Assembly (NCBI GenBank): GCA_030431755.1 | Contig: JAUIIK010000009.1 | Location: 1 to 63,530 of the forward strand | Source: Chloroflexia bacterium | GTDB taxonomy: Bacteria > Chloroflexota > Chloroflexia > Thermomicrobiales > CFX8 | DNA length: 63,530 nt | Direction: 5' to 3' | Shown: positions 58,613 to 63,530 of the stretch, one piece after another | How the letters are laid out: every line of letters begins with the position of its first letter | Position numbering within the stretch: the stretch's first letter is position 1 | Program-made: the position numbers and the translations under genes | Notes under the pieces: generated by a model | The model's input: the letters and a program-made list of their open reading frames with translations, nothing else | Told to the model about the DNA's origin: nothing | Database searches by the model: none

Positions 58613-59913
58613 GCGACACTTTCGACCGGCCAAGCCGGGAACGGTACTTGCGAACGCCACTCGCAAGCTTCCCGTTCGACCTGCAATCGCGGCTGGTCGA
58701 GGCGACATCCGTGCAGGACGTCTACGAGATCGGCGTCGCGATTCTGGCGCGCATTCCGGCGACCGTCTGTATCCGCATTTTTCAGCGCGACGATATTGGC
58801 CAGATGGTGCTGGTCCACGCCTGGCAGTCGCCGCTCTCCGATCCATCCGGCGTTAGCCCGGAGGAGATCGGCAAGGCTGTCCACCAGCGCTGGATCTCGA
58901 CCCACCGTGTCGGCAGCAACACGATGGAGTTCGCCCGCCCCTTCATCCACCCTAGCCATCCGGGCTGGTTGATCGTGCCATTGATGGCCAGCGACGAGCT
59001 GATCGGCGCGATCGCCGCCGAGCGCCGCGACGGCCAAACATTCCAGTACGCGCCGGAGGACATCATCGCCTTTTCGGCCTGCGCCGCCGGCATGTCCTGG
59101 GGCATCCAGTCGCTCTTCCTGCGCGACCGCACCGACAACCTGGGCGGCAAAGCAAGTGGCGACTCGATTGAAGAGATCATTGCCCGTGAGCGCCGCGAGA
59201 TCGGCCGCGAATTGCATGACAATGTCGTCCAGAATCTCGCCTACCTCAATATGAAGATGGAGATCGTCTCCCGGTATGTCAACGACAACCCGGAGATCGC
59301 CCAGAATGAGATCAAGGCGGTGCAGGACCTCGTCGACAAGACCGTCGTCGAGCTGCGCCGGACGATTGGCGAGATGCGCCGCCCGGCCCCGGCCCGCCGT
59401 GGCATCACCGGCCAGCTCCGGTCGATTGCCCGCAACATCGAGATCGACGCCTCCGACTTCGAGATGGATATCAAGCAGGTTTCGGGGATACAGCTGATTC
59501 CGGAAGTCGAGCGGGCCGCGGTCGGCATTGTGCGCGAAGCGTTGCAGAATGTCCGCAAGCACGCCGATGCCAGCTCGGTGCGCCTGGAAGTAACCCGGCG
59601 CGATGGCGATCTGGTCGTCAACGTTGTCGACGACGGCATCGGCATCGACGATCCAACCAAGCTCCCGCTCGACCATTTCGGTATGGTCCAGATGCGCGAG
59701 CTGGCCGAGGATCTTGGTGGAGAGATTTCAATTCATTCGGAGCCGGGCGAGGGCACGCGTGTCGAAGCGCGGCTGCCACTGCTGGTTCCGGCCCAGGGCG
59801 TTCCGTCCAGTATGCAGGGATCTGGGCTGAGCGCCAGCGAGTACCTGTCGCAGCCGCCGCCCGGACCGGCGGATATGGCGCGCCAGGGCGGGCCATTTGA
59901 CGCGGGGGAATGA
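58609..59913 (+). CDS. NarL-type sensor histidine kinase
   Basis: The 434-residue protein has one GAF-like domain (about 25-175). The HisKA_3 motif REIGRELHDNVVQNLAYL follows (His near 203). A normal HATPase domain comes next: VREALQNVRKHADASSVRLE (N-box), VVDDGIGIDDP (G1), FGMVQMRELAEDLGG (G2). It is soluble, so it senses a cytoplasmic cue. A Pro-rich tail ends the protein. Its ATG overlaps the stop of the first kinase, and its own stop overlaps a 22-codon frame that leads to the response regulator. Confidence 0.9.
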   Translation: MSDTFDRPSRERYLRTPLASFPFDLQSRLVEATSVQDVYEIGVAILARIPATVCIRIFQRDDIGQMVLVHAWQSPLSDPSGVSPEEIGKAVHQRWISTHRVGSNTMEFARPFIHPSHPGWLIVPLMASDELIGAIAAERRDGQTFQYAPEDIIAFSACAAGMSWGIQSLFLRDRTDNLGGKASGDSIEEIIARERREIGRELHDNVVQNLAYLNMKMEIVSRYVNDNPEIAQNEIKAVQDLVDKTVVELRRTIGEMRRPAPARRGITGQLRSIARNIEIDASDFEMDIKQVSGIQLIPEVERAAVGIVREALQNVRKHADASSVRLEVTRRDGDLVVNVVDDGIGIDDPTKLPLDHFGMVQMRELAEDLGGEISIHSEPGEGTRVEARLPLLVPAQGVPSSMQGSGLSASEYLSQPPPGPADMARQGGPFDAGE

Positions 59914-59978
59914 CCATGTTGTACGGCAGAGAGAAAAACCTGGAAGAATTCACCCGCACTGAGAAGGACGGCCAGTAG
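59910..59978 (+). CDS. 22-codon frame bridging kinase and regulator
   Basis: An ATG overlapping the kinase stop (ATGA) opens MTMLYGREKNLEEFTRTEKD, and the frame ends at TAG 59976-59978, immediately followed by the ATG of the response regulator. This can carry translating ribosomes across the 65-bp gap and couple the two genes. Whether the peptide has a role is unknown. Confidence 0.4.
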   Translation: MTMLYGREKNLEEFTRTEKDGQ

Positions 59979-60644
59979 ATGTTACGTGTAGTCATTGCAG
60001 ACGACCACGACCTGTTCCGCGAAGGGCTCCGCCAGCTTCTGGCATCCGTTGATGATGTCGAAGTCGCCGGCGAGGCAAGCGATGGCAAGCAGGCCGTCGA
60101 GCTGGTGAAGCTCCATAGCCCGGACGTTGTCCTGATGGACATCAGCATGCCGGAGATGGACGGCATCCAGGCCACGGAGATGATCGTCAAGAATTACCCG
60201 AATACCCACGTCGTCGTCCTCACAATGTACGCCGACGATGAGTACGCGATCCACGCCATCCGCGCCGGCGCGAAGGGCTACCTGCTCAAGAACACGCGCT
60301 CGAACGAGGTCATCCGGGCAATCCGCCTGGCGGCAGCCGGCGGCTCCAGCATCGACCCGGCGCTTGGACCAGTCCTGATGCGCGAGTTCCAGCGCCTGCT
60401 CAACAGCTCGCCGGGCAACAACCGCCAGCAGCTGACCGAGCGCGAGCTGCGCTTCCTCGAGCTGCTGTCGCGCGGGCGCAACAATCGTCAGATCGCCGAC
60501 GATCTCGACCTCGCCGAGAGCACGGTCAAGAACAACCTCAGCGCGCTCTTCCAGAAGATCGGCGTCCGCGACCGCACCCAGGCCGTCCTCTACGCCTTCC
60601 AGAACGGTCTCGTCGCCCCGCCTTCGGAGACGCGCCGGGTCTAA
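59979..60644 (+). CDS. NarL/LuxR-family response regulator
   Basis: The 221-residue protein has a receiver domain with IADDHDLFREGL and phospho-acceptor Asp at about residue 54 in VVLMDISMPEMDG, Thr in VLTMYAD and Lys in GYLLKNT. The C-terminal LuxR-type helix-turn-helix is LTERELRFLELLSRGRNNRQ with IADDLDLAESTVKNNLSALF. It is the output of the two kinases encoded upstream, in one operon ended by the terminator at 60718-60749. Confidence 0.95.
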   Translation: MLRVVIADDHDLFREGLRQLLASVDDVEVAGEASDGKQAVELVKLHSPDVVLMDISMPEMDGIQATEMIVKNYPNTHVVVLTMYADDEYAIHAIRAGAKGYLLKNTRSNEVIRAIRLAAAGGSSIDPALGPVLMREFQRLLNSSPGNNRQQLTERELRFLELLSRGRNNRQIADDLDLAESTVKNNLSALFQKIGVRDRTQAVLYAFQNGLVAPPSETRRV

Positions 60645-60717
60645 ATCATCCCACTATCTTCCGTAGTGTGGGCGCTTTCGGGAGCGGAAAGCGCGACGGT
60701 TGTCGCCGTGACGCATG

Positions 60718-60749
60718 AACCAGCCACCGCACGGTGGCTGGTTTTCGTC
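60718..60749 (+). terminator. Rho-independent terminator of the kinase/regulator operon
   Basis: A perfect 12-bp stem, AACCAGCCACCG (60718-60729) with CGGTGGCTGGTT (60732-60743), is closed by a two-base loop and followed by TTCGTCT. A smaller hairpin, GCGCTTTC with GAAAGCGC (60672-60694), lies just before it. Confidence 0.85.
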
Positions 60750-61016
60750 TACTGAGCGCACTCCCGTGTCATGCCGGTTCACTATGACAACGGCATATCG
60801 CGGTCGTACATGAGCCCGACCTGGTCGACCGTGGCTCGGACTACGCCAGCGACGCAGTGACAATCTCTGGCTACTCGCGCGTGCGCCGCGTAATCCGGCG
60901 ATGTGATCCGCGCCGTGGCTTATATGCGTGCCTCGATATCAATTTCGCTACGCATTCGATCCATCGAGCGTTACTCCTACAGTGATTGCATTACATTCCT
61001 GATAGGAGCACAGCAG
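60750..61016. other. Gene-free stretch before the FN3 protein
   Basis: No gene or repeat arm is seen here. It is likely to hold the promoter of the FN3/CARDB protein; the AT-richer part at 60970-61005 is the best candidate, but no clear boxes can be placed. Confidence 0.4.
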
Positions 61017-62945
61017 GTGGGTAAGAGACACTCCAACCTACTGCCGCCGTGGTACGCATCGTCCAATCCAACAGCTCCATCCTGGCAGCGGACCGGTCGG
61101 GGAGCCCCGCGCATGCGGTTGATCGCGGCCATCTTGCTGCTCGGTATGGTCGCCATTCCGGCCGGGACGCAAGCGGCGCGTTCGGTTGAAGGCCCCGTCT
61201 TGGTCGCAGCGAGCCCGCAGACTCTGGATGAAGACGCTGCTCCGGTTGAATTGACGCTCGTCGGTGAGAACTTCACGCGCGGGTCGCTTGTGCGAGTTTT
61301 ACACGGGAATGAGGAACAGCTCGCAATGGATCTGACACCGGTTTCAATCACCGGTACACGCATCAGCGTATTAGTCGATGCCGAGTGGTTCGACATGCTG
61401 CGGCAAGCTCCAGAAACACCAACCGGCTTGCGGCAGGCAGGCCCGGCGTTGCCCGATCACTTCCTTGTCAAGGTCATCGGACCAGATGGCCGGGCATCGC
61501 AGGCGCGGAGCGTGCGCATCGACCGCGCGCCGGTGCGTGTGGCTCGGCTGCCGCTGCGGCAGGTCGCGGCGGGTAGTTGGACTCAGGTAGAGGTCCGGGT
61601 AGAACGCCGCGATTGGGACGGCGAGATTCCCCTGGTCGTGCGGGCTTTTGATCCGGCGTCGCCAGCCGGCGGCGAGGACGTGGAGTCGCGGCCTCTGAGC
61701 AACCTGGAGATTCCCGGCATTTTCGGAGCGGGCTTGATCGCGGCCGGCGAGTCCAGCGGGCTCATCGGCATCTGGGTAGCCGACAGTGTCCCGCCTGGGG
61801 ACTATCAGTTCGACGTCATCACGCTGCTTGTGACAGACGCCTGCCCGGCCGGGCAAGGCTGCACTGTCTCAGTTGTGCAGGATCTCACCGTGGTGCTCCC
61901 GGCCTGTACCCCGAATTGTCCACCATTGCCGCCTTCGGGCTTGCAGATTGAAGAGACGACTATTACGACCATCGCAATGAGCTGGCACGATCAGGCGACT
62001 GATGAGCTAGGCATTGCGGTGGAGCGGCGCCCTCCCGGTGGGAACTGGTCGACCATCGCAAACTTGGCTCCGGCTGCCAACCCGCCCGGCGTCAGTCCGT
62101 ACATGCAGTACACCGACTCCGGGCTGGCCCCCGGGACCCAGTACTGCTACCGCATCCGCGAGTGGAACGCCTTTGGCTCTGCGTACTCGGTCGAAGCCTG
62201 CGCGACGACCGGAGCGCCGCCGGAGCTCGTCGCGCCGAAGGTTTGGGTCCATGGAGCGGGGAGCCAGTACATCACCGTCGACTGGTACGACCAGACCGAT
62301 CATGAGGACAAGTACTCTGTTTTGCGCTGCAACTCCACGGAGGTCAAACCGTTCTGCAAGGCCTTCGGCACCGTGTTTACAGCCGGGCCGATGAACCAGG
62401 GTGAGAAAGGCACGTTCACCGATACGTCGACCGTGGCGGGCAAGCTCTACTGCTACCAGGTGCGCGTGAACAACGCGTTCGATGAGGCCTACGCCGAGTG
62501 GCAGTGCGCGGTGGCAGGCTCGCAGTCTCCGCCCAGTGATGGCGGCGGCGGGAATGGCAACGGTGGCGGCGGCAACGGGAGCGGCGATGGCGGGTCGCCC
62601 GCCGATCTCGTCGCCTATGGTGCGATGTGGACCGATGTCGGCTTCTGGCCGAAGCCGGGGCAGCCCTTCACCCTCTACCAGAATGTCTGCAACTTCGGCG
62701 GCAAGGCCAGCGGTGGATTCACCGATGCGTACTCCGAGACGCCCGCGAACGGATCGCCCGCGTTGTATCCGAAGGACCAGAGTTCGCTCGCGCCGGGCCA
62801 ATGTATCCAGGCCAAGCTAACCTACGACGATGGCCTGCCAGCCGGCGATTGGTACTTTGCCTACTGCGCGGACACGAAGAACGCCGTCACCGAAGCGAGC
62901 GAGACGAATAACTGCAATTACCTCGGACTGTGGGTCGGCTTCTAG
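61017..62945 (+). CDS. Secreted fibronectin-III / CARDB-domain protein
   Basis: The protein has 642 residues from GTG 61017, which has AGGAG eight bases upstream. ATG 61113 (GGGGAG eight bases upstream) would give 610 residues and a shorter signal peptide (MRLIAAILLLGMVAIPAGTQ). After an N-terminal Ig/IPT-like region (LTLVGENFTRGSLVRVL) come two FN3 domains (about residues 340-430 and 435-530), each with Cys pairs. A Gly/Asn linker follows, then a C-terminal CARDB-like domain (ADLVAYGAMWTDVGFWPKPG; SETNNCNYLGLW). It is probably cell-surface or secreted and adhesive. No sortase signal is present. Confidence 0.75.
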   Translation: MGKRHSNLLPPWYASSNPTAPSWQRTGRGAPRMRLIAAILLLGMVAIPAGTQAARSVEGPVLVAASPQTLDEDAAPVELTLVGENFTRGSLVRVLHGNEEQLAMDLTPVSITGTRISVLVDAEWFDMLRQAPETPTGLRQAGPALPDHFLVKVIGPDGRASQARSVRIDRAPVRVARLPLRQVAAGSWTQVEVRVERRDWDGEIPLVVRAFDPASPAGGEDVESRPLSNLEIPGIFGAGLIAAGESSGLIGIWVADSVPPGDYQFDVITLLVTDACPAGQGCTVSVVQDLTVVLPACTPNCPPLPPSGLQIEETTITTIAMSWHDQATDELGIAVERRPPGGNWSTIANLAPAANPPGVSPYMQYTDSGLAPGTQYCYRIREWNAFGSAYSVEACATTGAPPELVAPKVWVHGAGSQYITVDWYDQTDHEDKYSVLRCNSTEVKPFCKAFGTVFTAGPMNQGEKGTFTDTSTVAGKLYCYQVRVNNAFDEAYAEWQCAVAGSQSPPSDGGGGNGNGGGGNGSGDGGSPADLVAYGAMWTDVGFWPKPGQPFTLYQNVCNFGGKASGGFTDAYSETPANGSPALYPKDQSSLAPGQCIQAKLTYDDGLPAGDWYFAYCADTKNAVTEASETNNCNYLGLWVGF

Positions 62946-63024
62946 CGAGGTCTTCCCGCGATGCGGGCCGCCGCCGGCCGTTGGCTGTTCTCGCCAGCGG
63001 AGACGGCGGTCCGCTACCGCCCGG

Positions 63025-63530
63025 CTAGAACAGTCGTCCGGTCTCAGCGACGCGCTGCATCCAGTGGCGTTCCGCGCCGATTGTCGTCGTCAGGCCGTGG
63101 CCGGGGTAGACAACCGTCTCGTCCGGGAGCGATAGAAGGCGGCGAATCGTCTCGACAGTCTCCTCGGCGCTGGCGTCGGCGATCTCGATTGTCCCGTAAC
63201 CGCCAGGAAAGAGTGTGTCGCCGCCCAGGAAGGCCGCTTCGTCCGCGTTGTAGAGCGACACCTGGCCGGGTGAGTGCCCAGGGGTGTGCATGACGGTGAA
63301 GGCGATGCCGCCGAGTTGGACGGTGTCGCCCTCAGCGACCGTCTGGTCGGTGCTGAAGCCCGCGATATCGCCGTACGACGGCTCCTCGATCTTCGGCCGG
63401 TCAGCTGCGTGTACCAGCAGCGGCACGTCGTAGTGTGTGCGGAGCGCGTCCGCGTCGCCGATGTGGTCCCAATGGCCGTGGGTGATGAAGACGAGCTCCG
63501 GTTGCAAGCCGCGTCGGTCGATCTCGGATG
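63025..63530 (-). CDS. MBL-fold hydrolase, 5' end cut by the window edge
   Basis: The frame is open to the right edge, so the N-terminus is missing. The metal motif FITHGHWDHIGD is clear, followed by HTPGHSPGQVSLYN, GGDTLFPGGYG and VYPGHGLTTTIG, all typical of the glyoxalase-II-like MBL group. Glyoxalase II, persulfide dioxygenase-like or lactonase functions are all possible. The C-terminal end at 63025 is normal for the family. It is convergent with the FN3 protein gene. Confidence 0.85.
   Translation of the reverse strand, partial: SEIDRRGLQPELVFITHGHWDHIGDADALRTHYDVPLLVHAADRPKIEEPSYGDIAGFSTDQTVAEGDTVQLGGIAFTVMHTPGHSPGQVSLYNADEAAFLGGDTLFPGGYGTIEIADASAEETVETIRRLLSLPDETVVYPGHGLTTTIGAERHWMQRVAETGRLF

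Noticed and set aside
60645-60900. Possible riboswitch or small RNA after the response regulator
   Set aside because: The two hairpins there are explained by a Rho-independent terminator and a small stem before it; no known riboswitch core was recognised.

Overview
The window looks like chromosome of a high-GC Chloroflexota bacterium, most likely of the Thermomicrobia/Sphaerobacter type. This is inferred from gene style only: there is no rRNA or tRNA in the window. The clues are the dense mix of SRPBCC, VOC, DinB, DUF899 and GNAT genes, a peritrichous-type flagellin cluster, a class E sortase, a Tet(M)/Otr(A)-type GTPase, and many long palindromic intergenic repeats. Most genes have clear GGAGG-type ribosome binding sites, and many neighbours overlap by ATGA or GTGA.

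Layout. 1-14.4 kb is housekeeping and accessory metabolism: two hypotheticals, a P-loop kinase, a pyrR/N-carbamoylase pair, a VapBC-like pair, an alcohol dehydrogenase, DinB, GNAT and VOC genes. It ends with a three-gene minus-strand operon that looks like drug resistance: a ribosomal-protection GTPase, an MFS exporter and an APH-type phosphotransferase. 14.9-23.8 kb is the most unusual part: three tandem minus-strand genes for very large proteins. Each has a sigma-70-like cytoplasmic part, one membrane helix, a Thr/Pro linker, a beta-propeller and C-terminal Ig-like domains. 24-33.7 kb carries threonine dehydratase, GNAT and SDR genes, an ArsR-led SRPBCC/DUF899 operon with a visible promoter and operator, and typA.

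34-43.5 kb is accessory: a lower-GC nuclease-like gene, VOC, GNAT, a GerW-family protein, an exported protein, a membrane protein, a divergent Zur-like/CDF zinc pair with an operator between them, and a decayed DNA methyltransferase followed by a possible toxin/immunity pair. 43.9-49.7 kb is flagellar: fliC alone, then flaG-fliD-fliS, a FliT-like gene and a class E sortase. Two near-identical sigma-28-type promoters head these two units.

50-54.4 kb has an amidinohydrolase, then a PadR regulator in one operon with modABC. 56.2-60.6 kb is a two-kinase/one-regulator NarL-type signalling operon in which the first kinase has a degenerate ATP-binding site. It is followed by a terminator, a secreted FN3/CARDB protein and a partial metallo-hydrolase.

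Intergenic spaces hold at least four families of long inverted repeats, some with perfect 27-31 bp arms, and heptamer repeats. Several genes (threonine dehydratase, the middle propeller protein, the phosphoribosyltransferase) have conserved N-termini lying upstream of any ATG, GTG or TTG. This suggests either small assembly indels or unusual starts.
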